From Curtobacterium citreum (GTDB taxonomy: Bacteria; Actinomycetota; Actinomycetes; Actinomycetales; Microbacteriaceae), in assembly GCF_006715175.1 (NCBI RefSeq), contig NZ_VFMQ01000001.1, positions 744,001-808,000 on the forward strand: a DNA stretch of 64,000 bases. The letters run 5' to 3'. Shown in pieces: positions 53,073 through 61,422 of the stretch. A model generated the notes under the pieces. It did no database searches. It was not told the origin of the DNA and saw nothing but the letters and a program-made list of their open reading frames with translations. Within the stretch, counting starts at the first letter, position 1. Every line of letters starts with the position of its first letter. A program made the position numbers and the translations under genes.

Positions 53073-55154
53073 GTGGACGCCGCACGACCGAAGAACTTCC
53101 GCGAGGACATCGCCGGCCTCCGCGGGATCGCCGTCCTGCTCGTGGTCGCCTACCACGCGTTCGCGTTCCCGAGCGGTGGCTACGTGGGCGTGGACGTGTT
53201 CTTCGTGCTGTCCGGGTTCCTGATCACCGGCATCCTGCTGCGGGACCTGCAGGACCACGCGCAGCTGTCGATCGCCCGCTTCTACGTGCGTCGTGCCCGC
53301 CGTGTCCTGCCCGCCGCGCTCGTCGTGCTCGGCGTGACCTGCGTCGCTGCGGCCCTCGTCTGGTTCGCTCCCCGCGCCGTCGCGACGTGGTGGGACGCGG
53401 TCGCGTCGCTCTCCTTCGTCGAGAACGTCAGGCTGATCCGGACCGGGGCGGACTACCTGCAGTCCGGTGCTGCCTCGTCCCCGCTCCAGCACTTCTGGTC
53501 GCTCGCGGTCGAGGAACAGTTCTACGCGGTGTGGCCACTCCTGCTGCTGATGGCGGTACCGATCCTCCGGCGATGGCTCCCGCCGAGGGGGAGCGTCGCG
53601 GTGTGCGCAGGGTTGATGATCGCTGGATCGATCGCGTGGGCCGTCGTCTCAGCCACGACCAGGCCGGACGCGTCCTACTTCGACCCGGTGGTCCGTGCGT
53701 GGGAGCTCGGCGCGGGGGCGTTGCTCGCGACCGCCGCACCCGTCGTCGGTCGCCTTCCGCGGTGGCTGCGCGAGTCGGCCTTCGTGCTCGGCCTCGTCGC
53801 GATCGTCCTCGCGGCGTGCGTCCTCGACGACGGCGCCGCCTTCCCGTGGCCCGGGGCCGCGCTCCCCGTCGTCGGGACCGTGCTGGTCCTCGGGACCGGG
53901 GCTTCGGTCGTCGCCGCGCTCCCGCTGCGGTGGCGAGGGCTCCGCTACCTCGGGCGCACGTCGTACTCGCTCTACCTCTGGCACCTCCCGGTCCTGGTCG
54001 TCGCTGCATCGCTCGCCGGACCGTCACCGCTGGTCGCCCTCCTGGCCGTCGGCATCTCGTTCCTCTTCGCTGTCCTGACCGAACGGTACGTCGAACGGCC
54101 GTTCCTCCGGCCGTCAGCCCGCCGGTCCTCGCCTGTTCGCGGCCCCGGCTCGCTCGCGTTGGGGGGACTCGTGACGACGGTGCTCGTGCTGGCTGCCGGG
54201 GTGCAGTGGATGGAACCATCCCTCAGCGGCACCACGACACCCGCCAGGGCTGCGATCGCGGACCGTCATGACCGTTCGTCCGCGATCGACCCGGCAGACC
54301 TCAGCACGTTCGTCGCACGGGGATTGACGGAACCACCGGATCCCGTGGACGTCGAGCCTGGCATCGACCTTCCTGCTCGAGCGACCGTTGCCCCAGCCCT
54401 CGTTGATGGTGGCTGCAAGAACGATCTCCTGCCGGACGAACTGGACGATCCGTCCGTCTGCTCCTGGGGCGACGACGATGCTCCCCGTACGGCCGTCGTC
54501 GTGGGTGATTCCATCGCCCTGTCCTGGACTCCGGCGATCGTCGACGCGCTCGGTGCCGGTTGGCGGATCGAAGCGATGGGGTTCGCCTCGTGCTCGATGG
54601 TGTGGACGCCTGGTCAGACCAGTAGAGCAGTCGACCACACTGCGCGCTGTGCAACAGCACGCGACGTCATGCGCCACTGGGTCGATGATCGACGGCCCGA
54701 CCTCGTCTTCACCTCGACGTCCGAGGGATCCTTCCGCAGCACCGAGGATGCGACGTCCGTGGAAGAGCGGTGGTACACGGGGGCAGTCGATGGCTACCGG
54801 CAGCTGGCCGGGCCGGGTCGTACGGTCGTCGCGCTCGGGGCGCCACCGGAAGGTGCTCCGGTCGACGCCTGTGCGACGCGGTTCACCGGAGTGAGCGCGT
54901 GTTCCGGCGCACTGCCGACCGCCGCGATCAAGAAGGATCGGGCTGAGGCATCCGCCGTGGCCACGCTGGTCGCATCCGGACAAGATGCCCGTCACGTCGC
55001 GGTGCTCGACTGGTTCTGCACCGTGGACGGAGCATGTCCCGCGACGATCGACAGGACCCTCGTCCGGAGCGACTCCGGGCACATGACGGGTCTCATGAGC
55101 GGACGCCTCGCGTTGGTGCTGCGCGACGCGCTCGGGTCTCTCGCCAGGTCTTGA
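53073..55154 (+). CDS. OafA/YrhL-type O-acyltransferase with SGNH domain
   Basis: The product is 693 aa from GTG 53073. The N-terminal acyltransferase 3 domain (about residues 1-360) has some ten helices, with FREDIAGLRGIAVLLVVAYH, FFVLSGFLITG and HFWSLAVEEQFYAVWPLLL. A C-terminal extracytoplasmic SGNH esterase-like domain has the nucleophile motif GDS at 478-480 and the Asp667/His670 pair in SDSGHMT. Such proteins acetylate lipopolysaccharide, peptidoglycan or exopolysaccharide. The second half is visibly less GC-rich, consistent with recent gain of surface-modification genes. The likely target is the fucose-containing polysaccharide, but that is inference. Confidence 0.9.
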   Translation: MDAARPKNFREDIAGLRGIAVLLVVAYHAFAFPSGGYVGVDVFFVLSGFLITGILLRDLQDHAQLSIARFYVRRARRVLPAALVVLGVTCVAAALVWFAPRAVATWWDAVASLSFVENVRLIRTGADYLQSGAASSPLQHFWSLAVEEQFYAVWPLLLLMAVPILRRWLPPRGSVAVCAGLMIAGSIAWAVVSATTRPDASYFDPVVRAWELGAGALLATAAPVVGRLPRWLRESAFVLGLVAIVLAACVLDDGAAFPWPGAALPVVGTVLVLGTGASVVAALPLRWRGLRYLGRTSYSLYLWHLPVLVVAASLAGPSPLVALLAVGISFLFAVLTERYVERPFLRPSARRSSPVRGPGSLALGGLVTTVLVLAAGVQWMEPSLSGTTTPARAAIADRHDRSSAIDPADLSTFVARGLTEPPDPVDVEPGIDLPARATVAPALVDGGCKNDLLPDELDDPSVCSWGDDDAPRTAVVVGDSIALSWTPAIVDALGAGWRIEAMGFASCSMVWTPGQTSRAVDHTARCATARDVMRHWVDDRRPDLVFTSTSEGSFRSTEDATSVEERWYTGAVDGYRQLAGPGRTVVALGAPPEGAPVDACATRFTGVSACSGALPTAAIKKDRAEASAVATLVASGQDARHVAVLDWFCTVDGACPATIDRTLVRSDSGHMTGLMSGRLALVLRDALGSLARS

Positions 55155-55169
55155 CGACGAACGAGGCCG

Positions 55170-55206
55170 GACGGGAGGCGCGTGGTGCGCCCGCCCGACC
55201 GGCCCG
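55170..55206. terminator. Imperfect hairpin resembling family B between convergent genes
   Basis: GGCCGGACGGGAGGCGCG pairs imperfectly with GCGCCCGCCCGACCGGCC around TGGT. The first arm shares GGACGGGAGGCGCG with family B. It lies between the acyltransferase stop and the convergent padR stop. Confidence 0.5.
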
Positions 55207-55224
55207 GTCCGTCGTCGCGCGCGG

Positions 55225-55806
55225 TCAGAGCGATCGGCGCAGCGCCTCGAGACCGTCGCGCAGGCGCGTCACGGTGTCGTCCGAGAGGGAACCGCGCGTC
55301 GCGTGGCGACGCAGGTCGGCGCGGACCTGCTGCCGGAACGACGACAGGACCATCTCGACCTCGCGGAGCGCACGCGCCCCCTCGGACGGCACGTCCTGAG
55401 GCTCGTCCGCGGTCTGCCCGCGGGGTGCCTGCGCGCTCGCGGCGAGGTCGGCGCGGAGGGACCGCATGGCCTGGCCCACCGAGGCGCGGACGCCGTCGGC
55501 GAGGGACTTCACGGAGTCGGCGACGCCGTTCTGCACTGCGGCGATCTCGTCGGCGCGGGCGTCGAGCTCGGCGCGACCGGCCTCGGTGATCGCGTAGACG
55601 GTCTTGCGGCCGTCGACGGTCTTGGTGACGAGCCCCTCCGCCTCGAGCTTCGCCAGACGCGGGTACACCGTGCCGGCACTCGGGACGTAGGTGCCGCCGA
55701 AGCGGTCGCCGAGGGCCTGGATGACCTCGTACCCGTGCATCGGGTGGTCGGCCAGCAGGACGAGCAGGTACAGCCGCAGGTGGCCGTGGGCGAAGACCGG
55801 GCTCAT
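55225..55806 (-). CDS. PadR family transcriptional regulator (DUF4097-linked)
   Basis: The product is 193 aa from ATG 55806, overlapping the DUF4097 stop (ATGA). The winged helix is LYLLVLLADHPMHGYEVIQA, then GGTYVPSAGTVYPRLAKLEA and RKTVYAITEAGR. A longer helical C-terminus follows. It is expected to bind the inverted repeat 56678-56720 upstream of the DUF4097 gene and repress both. PadR regulators paired with DUF4097 proteins are common in actinobacteria. Confidence 0.9.
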   Translation of the reverse strand: MSPVFAHGHLRLYLLVLLADHPMHGYEVIQALGDRFGGTYVPSAGTVYPRLAKLEAEGLVTKTVDGRKTVYAITEAGRAELDARADEIAAVQNGVADSVKSLADGVRASVGQAMRSLRADLAASAQAPRGQTADEPQDVPSEGARALREVEMVLSSFRQQVRADLRRHATRGSLSDDTVTRLRDGLEALRRSL

Positions 55807-56663
55807 GCGGGCGCCTCGCTCTCGTCGGTGACGGTCGTGGAGGCGGCGGGAGCCTGGGCGGCGGGCGCGGCCGGTGCGTGCAGCACCGCGATGTCGCCGG
55901 ACACCGAGTTCACCTTGAGGTCGAGCCACTGTCCGGAGAGCTCGCCACCCTGCTTGACGTAGGAGCCGCGCACGCCGCGGATCTCGGAGTCGTCGAACTG
56001 CAGCTTGCCCGAGGCGGTGCTCACGGTGCAGCGGTAGGGGACGCCGTCCTCGAGCCGGACGCTCACCGACCCGGAGACCGTGTTGACCCGGGCGGTGTCG
56101 GGGGTGCCCTGCAGGTCGAGGACCACGTCGGCGTTGACCCCGTCGGCGGTGAAGCGCGGGATGGCGCCGGTCGCGACGACGTCGCCCGAGACCGTGCGGA
56201 CCGTCAGGGCGCCGTCGAGCTCGCGGACCGTGGTGGTGCCGGACACCGCGTGCACGGCGAGGTCGCCCGTGAGGCCGTCGACGACGACGTCGCCGGACAC
56301 CGTGTTGACCGAGGCGCCGCGGTTCGTGCCGGACAGCAGAACGCCGGCGGAGACGACGCCGATCGTGACGCGCGCGTCGCGGGGGACGAGCACGCTGACG
56401 TCGGCGGCGGCACGGCCGCGGAAGGACTTGAGGAAGCCGAGCGGGTCGTCCCAGCCGATCTGTGGGTGGTCGACGGTCAGGGTGTCGCCGTCGAGCTCGA
56501 TCTTGAGGGGCTTGCCCGAGACGCTGTGCACCTCGATGCGGGCGGTCGGCTCGTCGTGTGCGACGACGTCGACCTGTCCACCGGCGAGCCCGACGCGCAG
56601 TGCGCGGACGATCCCGGTGTCGATCACCTTCGGCTCCTCGACGAGCCACTTCTCCTGGGCCAT
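55803..56663 (-). CDS. DUF4097 (putative adhesin-type) beta-repeat protein
   Basis: The product is 286 aa from ATG 56663, with a perfect AGGAGG site. Most of the protein is a series of short beta-strand repeats (SVNTVSGDVVVDGLTGDLAV, HAVSGTTTVRELDGALTVRT), forming a right-handed beta structure as in the DUF4097 family. There is no signal peptide, so it may act inside the cell; family members are often linked to envelope stress. It is coupled to the downstream PadR gene, which probably regulates it. Confidence 0.87.
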   Translation of the reverse strand: MAQEKWLVEEPKVIDTGIVRALRVGLAGGQVDVVAHDEPTARIEVHSVSGKPLKIELDGDTLTVDHPQIGWDDPLGFLKSFRGRAAADVSVLVPRDARVTIGVVSAGVLLSGTNRGASVNTVSGDVVVDGLTGDLAVHAVSGTTTVRELDGALTVRTVSGDVVATGAIPRFTADGVNADVVLDLQGTPDTARVNTVSGSVSVRLEDGVPYRCTVSTASGKLQFDDSEIRGVRGSYVKQGGELSGQWLDLKVNSVSGDIAVLHAPAAPAAQAPAASTTVTDESEAPA

Positions 56664-56677
56664 GTTGCCTCCTGAAA

Positions 56678-56720
56678 CTCGCGATGTATCGCGTTGGTGG
56701 AAGTCACGATACATCGCGAG
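56678..56720. promoter_or_regulatory. Long inverted-repeat operator for the DUF4097-PadR operon
   Basis: Perfect 14-bp arms CTCGCGATGTATCG (56678-56691) and CGATACATCGCGAG (56707-56720) are separated by 15 bp. They lie just upstream of the ribosome-binding site of the DUF4097 gene. ATGT-n-ACAT half-sites are typical of PadR operators, so autorepression is likely. Confidence 0.75.
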
Positions 56721-56742
56721 ACCGAGGTTGTCACGGGGTGTG

Positions 56743-56782
56743 CACGACGGCCCCGCACCCTGGTGGGTGCGGGGCCGTCGTG
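56743..56782. terminator. Perfect 18-bp hairpin terminator
   Basis: Arms 56743-56760 and 56765-56782 pair perfectly around TGGT. It lies 15 bp beyond the stop of the sugar-binding protein gene, read on the minus strand, so it ends the importer operon before the DUF4097 operator. Confidence 0.85.
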
Positions 56783-56796
56783 GTTCGGCGGGGCGG

Positions 56797-58104
56797 TTAC
56801 TTCGACGCGGAGTCGAGCGCCGCCTGTGCCTTCTCGGCCGCGGCGTCGAGCGCGTCCTTCGGGCTGGTCTTCAGCAGCATCGCGGACTGCAGCTGCGTGG
56901 ACAGCGCCGCGCTCACCTCGCCGTAGGCAGTGATGGACGGACGGGCCTTCGCGTACTCGAGCTCGTCGGCGAAGGCCTTCAGGCGTGGGTTGTCGTCGAG
57001 GTACTTCTTCCAGGTCTCGTTGTCCGACGTGGCCTTGTTCGCGGGGAGCAGGCCGGTCGCGATGTCCCACTTCGCCTCGGTCTCGGGGCTGAGCCACCAC
57101 TGCATGAACTTCCAGGACGCGTCCTGCTTCGCCTTGGTCGTCTTGATCAGGTACGAGTTGTTCGTGCCGAGGTTCATCGCCGGCTTCTCGATGCCGGGGA
57201 GCGCGAAGACGCCGACGTTGTCCTTGCCGAGCGTGCTGTCGATCGTGGACAGGTCGTACGCGCCGGTGATCGCCATCGCCGCCTTCTTCGACGTCAGGGC
57301 CGGGACGGCGCCGTTCGTCGAGGTGGTGAGGAGCGACTGCGGGTACGCGGTGCCGTCCTTGAGCATGTCGGTCCAGGCGGTGAGGGCCTTCACGCCCGCG
57401 TCGCTGTTGAACTCGACCTTGGTGTTGTCCTCGTTGAGGAAGTCACCGCCGGCGCCCCACAGCATCGACTGCCAGGTGAAGACCGGCCACTCGCCGGTGC
57501 CGATCGGCAGGTACGCGCCGTACTGGGTCGTGCCCTTCGTGAGCTTCTTCGCGTCGTCGGCGAGCTCGGCCCAGGTGGTCGGGGTGTCGGTGATCCCGGC
57601 CTCCTTGAACATCTCCTTGTTGTAGACGACGGCGTAGTCGCCGATGTCGGTCGGCAGCGTGTACTGCTTGCCGTCGAACTCGCCCGTCGAGAGCATGCCC
57701 TCGGTGAAGCTGTCCTTCGTGATGTCGCCGCCGGACAGGTAGTCCTCGAGCGGCAGGACCTTGCCGGTCTGGATGACCTCGCCGGTCTGCTGCGGCGTGC
57801 TGTCGCCGAGGACCATGTCGGGGCCGGTGTCGTTCTTCAACGCGTTGATGAGCTTCGCGTCGAACTGGTCGGACGAGGCGGCGTACTGGGGCTGGACCTC
57901 GATCTTGTCCTGCGAGGCGTTGTACTCGTCGATGAGCTTCTTCACCTCGGTGGCCTGCGGTCCCGTGTAGTTGTGCCACACGGTGATCGTCGTCTTGCCG
58001 CCGCTGCCGCCGGAGTTGCCGGTGACGGACCCACCGGAACACCCGGACAGGGCCAGAGCGGCGCCGACGGCGAGGGCCGTGACACCGAGCAGTCGCTTGC
58101 GCAT
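56797..58104 (-). CDS. Sugar ABC transporter substrate-binding lipoprotein (family 1 SBP)
   Basis: The product is 435 aa. The lipobox is LALSGC (Cys22), followed by a Gly/Ser-rich linker and TTITVWHNYTGPQATEVKKL, the start of the extracellular solute-binding protein family 1 fold. AYLPIGTGEWPVFTWQSMLWG and ALTSKKAAMAITGAYDLS match the carbohydrate-binding type. It delivers an oligosaccharide or glycoside to the two permeases. It is the last gene of the operon, with an AGGA site 9 bp before the ATG. Confidence 0.93.
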   Translation of the reverse strand: MRKRLLGVTALAVGAALALSGCSGGSVTGNSGGSGGKTTITVWHNYTGPQATEVKKLIDEYNASQDKIEVQPQYAASSDQFDAKLINALKNDTGPDMVLGDSTPQQTGEVIQTGKVLPLEDYLSGGDITKDSFTEGMLSTGEFDGKQYTLPTDIGDYAVVYNKEMFKEAGITDTPTTWAELADDAKKLTKGTTQYGAYLPIGTGEWPVFTWQSMLWGAGGDFLNEDNTKVEFNSDAGVKALTAWTDMLKDGTAYPQSLLTTSTNGAVPALTSKKAAMAITGAYDLSTIDSTLGKDNVGVFALPGIEKPAMNLGTNNSYLIKTTKAKQDASWKFMQWWLSPETEAKWDIATGLLPANKATSDNETWKKYLDDNPRLKAFADELEYAKARPSITAYGEVSAALSTQLQSAMLLKTSPKDALDAAAEKAQAALDSASK

Positions 58105-58193
58105 GAGATCGTCCTTTCTCGGACTTCTGGGTGGTGCGAGGAATGGTGCAGGGAGTGGTGCTGAGGGGGTGGAGCGGGGAGGGGTGGTCGGGA

Positions 58194-59096
58194 TCAGCGG
58201 AGCCCGCCGGCCATGGCCGACACGATCTGCTTCTGGAAGATGATGAAGACGATGAACACCGGCAGGATCGCCAGCGTCGAACCGGCCATGAGCAGGTTGA
58301 AGCTCTGGCTCGCGTTCGCGGACTGCAGCTGCGTGAGGCCGACGGACACCGTGAAGAACTCGGTGCGGGACGCCACGAGGAACTGGAAGAAGAAGTTGTT
58401 CCAGTTGTAGACGAAGGACAGCACGGCGAAGGAGCCGATCATCGGCGTCGCCATCGGCGTCACGACGGACCACATCCGCCGCCAGACGCCGGCGCCGTCC
58501 ACTCGGCTGGCGTCCTCGATCTCGCTCGGGAACGAGGTGAAGAACTGCCGGAACAGGAACGTGCCGAGGATCGACGGGATGTTCGGGACGATGAGCCCCT
58601 GGTAGCTGTTCAGCCAGTGCAGCGAGGACAGCAGGGTGATCAGCGGCGTGAACACGACCTCGAACGGCACGAGGAGCGCGGCGAGCAGGACGACGAACAC
58701 GATGTTCTTGCCCTTGAACTTCAGCCGCGAGAACGCGAACCCGGCCGCCAGGCTCGTCACGATCTGCCCGGCGGTCGTCGCGATCGCCACGACGGTGGAG
58801 TTGAAGAAGTACAGGCCGAACGGCGCGACGGTGAAGATGTCGGTGTAGTTCGACAGCTCCCACTGCTTCGGCAGGAACGTCGGCGGGAAGGCCAGCGCTT
58901 CCTCCGAGGACTTGAAGCTCGTGAGCAGCATCCAGAGGAACGGGCCGAAGAACAGGACGACGGCGACGATCAGGATGACGTGGCGCAGGACGGCCGGCGA
59001 GTGCTTGCGGAACAGCACGCCGAAGGGTCGGCTGCGGTGCGGACGGGAGGCGCGGTGCGCGTCCGACGGGAGGGCGCGGGATGCGATCTGGGTCAC
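58194..59096 (-). CDS. Sugar ABC transporter permease (MalG type)
   Basis: The product is 300 aa from GTG 59096, with six helices. The coupling EAA motif is EIEDASRVDGAGVWRRMWSV near residue 205. The N-terminal 33 residues are Arg/Ser/His-rich and encode HRASRPHRSRP, where the DNA carries a half copy of the family B palindrome (59040-59058). The first helix is HVILIVAVVLFFGPFLWMLL. It pairs with the MalF-type permease 9 bp upstream. Confidence 0.93.
   Translation of the reverse strand: MTQIASRALPSDAHRASRPHRSRPFGVLFRKHSPAVLRHVILIVAVVLFFGPFLWMLLTSFKSSEEALAFPPTFLPKQWELSNYTDIFTVAPFGLYFFNSTVVAIATTAGQIVTSLAAGFAFSRLKFKGKNIVFVVLLAALLVPFEVVFTPLITLLSSLHWLNSYQGLIVPNIPSILGTFLFRQFFTSFPSEIEDASRVDGAGVWRRMWSVVTPMATPMIGSFAVLSFVYNWNNFFFQFLVASRTEFFTVSVGLTQLQSANASQSFNLLMAGSTLAILPVFIVFIIFQKQIVSAMAGGLR
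59040..59058. repeat. Half family B repeat inside a coding sequence
   Basis: CGGACGGGAGGCGCGGTGC is identical to 19 bp of the family B arm, here within the permease N-terminal codons. The matching second arm is not present downstream in full (only GCGTCCGACGG-like sequence follows). Confidence 0.55.
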
Positions 59097-59105
59097 GGTG
59101 CGGTC

Positions 59106-60062
59106 CTAGTTCAGCTCGATGGGGTCGCGGCGGTTGATGACCCGCAGCTGGACGACCGCGACGAGGATGCCGACGATGAGCAGGATCACGGCGGCGGCGC
59201 TGGCCGAGCCGCCGTGGAAGAACACGAAGCCCTGGTTGTAGATGTAGTAGAGGATCGTCTCGCTCGAGTTGATCGGGCCGCCCTGGGTCAGGACGTAGAC
59301 CTGCGTGAACACCTGCAGGGCACCGATCACGCCGGTGATGGCGAGGAAGCCCGTGGTCGGTGCGACCAGGGGGAGCGAGATCCGGAAGAAACGGCGGATC
59401 GGTCCGGCGCCGTCGAGCGTCGCGGCCTCCATGTAGGACGCCGGGATGTTCGTGAGCGCGGCCGAGTAGATGATCATCGTGTAGCCGACGCCCTGCCAGA
59501 TCGAGAACACGATCACCGAGACGAGCGCCCAGGGCTCCGAGGTCAGGAAGCCGATCGGGGGAGCGCCGAGCGCCGTGACGACGCCGTTCACCAGGCCGCC
59601 GAGCGGCGACAGGATGAAGCTGAAGATCAGGGCGCTGCCGACGATCGGGGCGATGTACGGCACGAAGAGCAGGGCGCGGTAGACGCCACGGCCGCGGAAC
59701 GGCTGGGCGAGCAGCGCCGCGAAGAACAGTCCGAGCGCCATCGTGACGGGGACGACCACGACCACGTAGAGCGCGGTGTTGCCGGCGGCGCGCAGGAACT
59801 CGCCGTCGCGGAACAGGCCGGTGAAGTTCGACAGCCCGACGAAGCCGTTCGTCTCGCCCGACGCCGGGTTCCAGTTCGTGAACGAGTAGAAGACCGTCTG
59901 CGCCAATGGGTACAGGTAGAACAGCGCCAGCAGCACCGTCGTGGGGGCGATCAGCACGTAGCCCGCCCGGCCTTCCCGTCGTTCCATCCGGCTGGCGTCC
60001 GCGGTGGACGACCGTCGACCGGGAACGGTCACCCTGGTCGGGTTCTGAACCGCACTCGTCAT
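59106..60062 (-). CDS. Sugar ABC transporter permease (MalF type)
   Basis: The product is 318 aa from ATG 60062, with AGAGGAGG upstream. It has six helices after a basic cytoplasmic start. The EAA motif is SYMEAATLDGAGPIRRFFRI near residue 215. PLAQTVFYSFTNWNPAS follows the first helix as usual in the family. It forms the channel with the MalG-type partner. No ATPase gene is in the operon, so a shared MsmK/MalK-type ATPase from elsewhere is likely. Confidence 0.93.
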   Translation of the reverse strand: MTSAVQNPTRVTVPGRRSSTADASRMERREGRAGYVLIAPTTVLLALFYLYPLAQTVFYSFTNWNPASGETNGFVGLSNFTGLFRDGEFLRAAGNTALYVVVVVPVTMALGLFFAALLAQPFRGRGVYRALLFVPYIAPIVGSALIFSFILSPLGGLVNGVVTALGAPPIGFLTSEPWALVSVIVFSIWQGVGYTMIIYSAALTNIPASYMEAATLDGAGPIRRFFRISLPLVAPTTGFLAITGVIGALQVFTQVYVLTQGGPINSSETILYYIYNQGFVFFHGGSASAAAVILLIVGILVAVVQLRVINRRDPIELN

Positions 60063-60201
60063 GCGGACCTCCTCTTGGCTCGTCGTTGAACGCTAGGAAA
60101 CGGCTGTTTCGAGCAGATTACCGTTCGATCACCAAAAGTAAATAGTCGATTCTGCACCGACTTCGTTCGATCATCGATCGATCAGCCGCTACAGTGACGA
60201 C
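60063..60201. promoter_or_regulatory. Divergent control region, sugar importer and ROK operon
   Basis: CGTTCGATCA occurs twice (60122-60131 and 60164-60173), and an AT-rich core lies between about 60131 and 60153. TAATCT on the minus strand (60120-60115) is a candidate -10 for the importer. TACAGT on the plus strand (60190-60195) is 6 nt before the ROK regulator ATG. The repeats are the likely operator of the ROK repressor. Confidence 0.6.
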
Positions 60202-61422
60202 ATGCACGAGCAGCACTTCCAGGACATGGCGCGGAGCCCGGGGTCCGTCGGGGACGTCCTCCGACTCATCCGCGTATCCGACACGACCTCGCGCTCGAGC
60301 ATCGCCCGGAGCACCGGACTCGCGCCGTCCACGGCGTCCGCCCGGGTCGACGCGCTGACGTCCCTCGGGCTCGTCCGCGAGAGCGGTGCCGAGGGGTCCC
60401 GAGGCGGACGCCGGGCCCGACGGCTCGAACTCGTCGCGGACGCCGGGTTCGTCGCCGCGGCCGACCTCGGTGCGCACCACGTGCGCATCGTCCTCACCGA
60501 CCTGGCCGGGACCGTCCTGGCGGACACCGACGCCCTCGAGCACGGCGCCGGCACGGTCCCGGTCGCCGCCGGGCCCCGGGCGTCCGTCGCGGCGCTCTGG
60601 CAGCGGTTCGTCGAGCTCGCGCGGGACAGCGGTCTCGACATGGACCGGTTCCGCGGGGCCGCCATCAGCATCCCCGCGCCGGTGTCATACCCGGGCGGCA
60701 GCATCGCGACCCCGTCGTTCGAACCGTCCTGGCACGGGGCCGTGCTGCCCGAGCTCTTCGCGGAGTACACCGACGTCCCCGTGCTCGTCGAGAACGACGC
60801 GAACCTCATCGCCCTGGCGGAGCACCCCGAGCCGGACCGCTCGGGCACGCTCGTCGCGGTGAAGCTCGGCACGCGCATCGGCGCCGGCGTCCTGCTCGAC
60901 GGCCGGCTGCACCGCGGCGTGAGCGGCGCCGCGGGCGAGATCAGCCACACCCCCGTGGACGGCGAGGCCGCGATCGGCTGCACGTGCGGCGTGCCGGACT
61001 GCCTGGAGTCGGTGGCCTCCGGCGGCGCCGTCGTCGCACGGCTCCGGGCCACTGGGCGCGAGGTCGGCAGCACGGGCGACGTCCTCGCCCTCGCCGCCCA
61101 GGGCGACCCGGTGGTCCTCGACGAGCTGCGCCGGGCCGGGGAGCACATCGGCCGGGTCCTGTCCGGGATCGTGAACTTCTGCAACCCGAGCGAGGTCGTG
61201 CTCGCGGGCGCGATGTCCGCGTCCTCGGTGCTCGTCGCCACCATCCGCGGCGAGCTCTACCGCTCGTGCCTGCCGATGGTCGCCGACGCGCTCGACGTCC
61301 GCGCGAGCCGGGAGCCCCGTGACGCCGGGATCCGCGGTGCGACGGTGCTCGCCGTGGACGAGGTCCTCGCCCCCACCCGCATCGACGAGATGGTCCGGAC
61401 CGCGGCGGAGCGCACCGCATGA
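60202..61422 (+). CDS. ROK family transcriptional regulator
   Basis: The product is 406 aa from ATG 60202. The N-terminal winged helix is SRSSIARSTGLAPSTASARV. The ROK domain follows, with AADLGAHHVRIVLTDLAG (phosphate-binding start), VENDANLIALAE, and the zinc motif CTCGVPDCLESVASG. Such NagC/XylR-type repressors release DNA when the pathway sugar or its phosphate binds. Its divergent position next to the importer fits that role. It overlaps the ROK kinase start by four bases. Confidence 0.92.
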   Translation: MHEQHFQDMARSPGSVGDVLRLIRVSDTTSRSSIARSTGLAPSTASARVDALTSLGLVRESGAEGSRGGRRARRLELVADAGFVAAADLGAHHVRIVLTDLAGTVLADTDALEHGAGTVPVAAGPRASVAALWQRFVELARDSGLDMDRFRGAAISIPAPVSYPGGSIATPSFEPSWHGAVLPELFAEYTDVPVLVENDANLIALAEHPEPDRSGTLVAVKLGTRIGAGVLLDGRLHRGVSGAAGEISHTPVDGEAAIGCTCGVPDCLESVASGGAVVARLRATGREVGSTGDVLALAAQGDPVVLDELRRAGEHIGRVLSGIVNFCNPSEVVLAGAMSASSVLVATIRGELYRSCLPMVADALDVRASREPRDAGIRGATVLAVDEVLAPTRIDEMVRTAAERTA

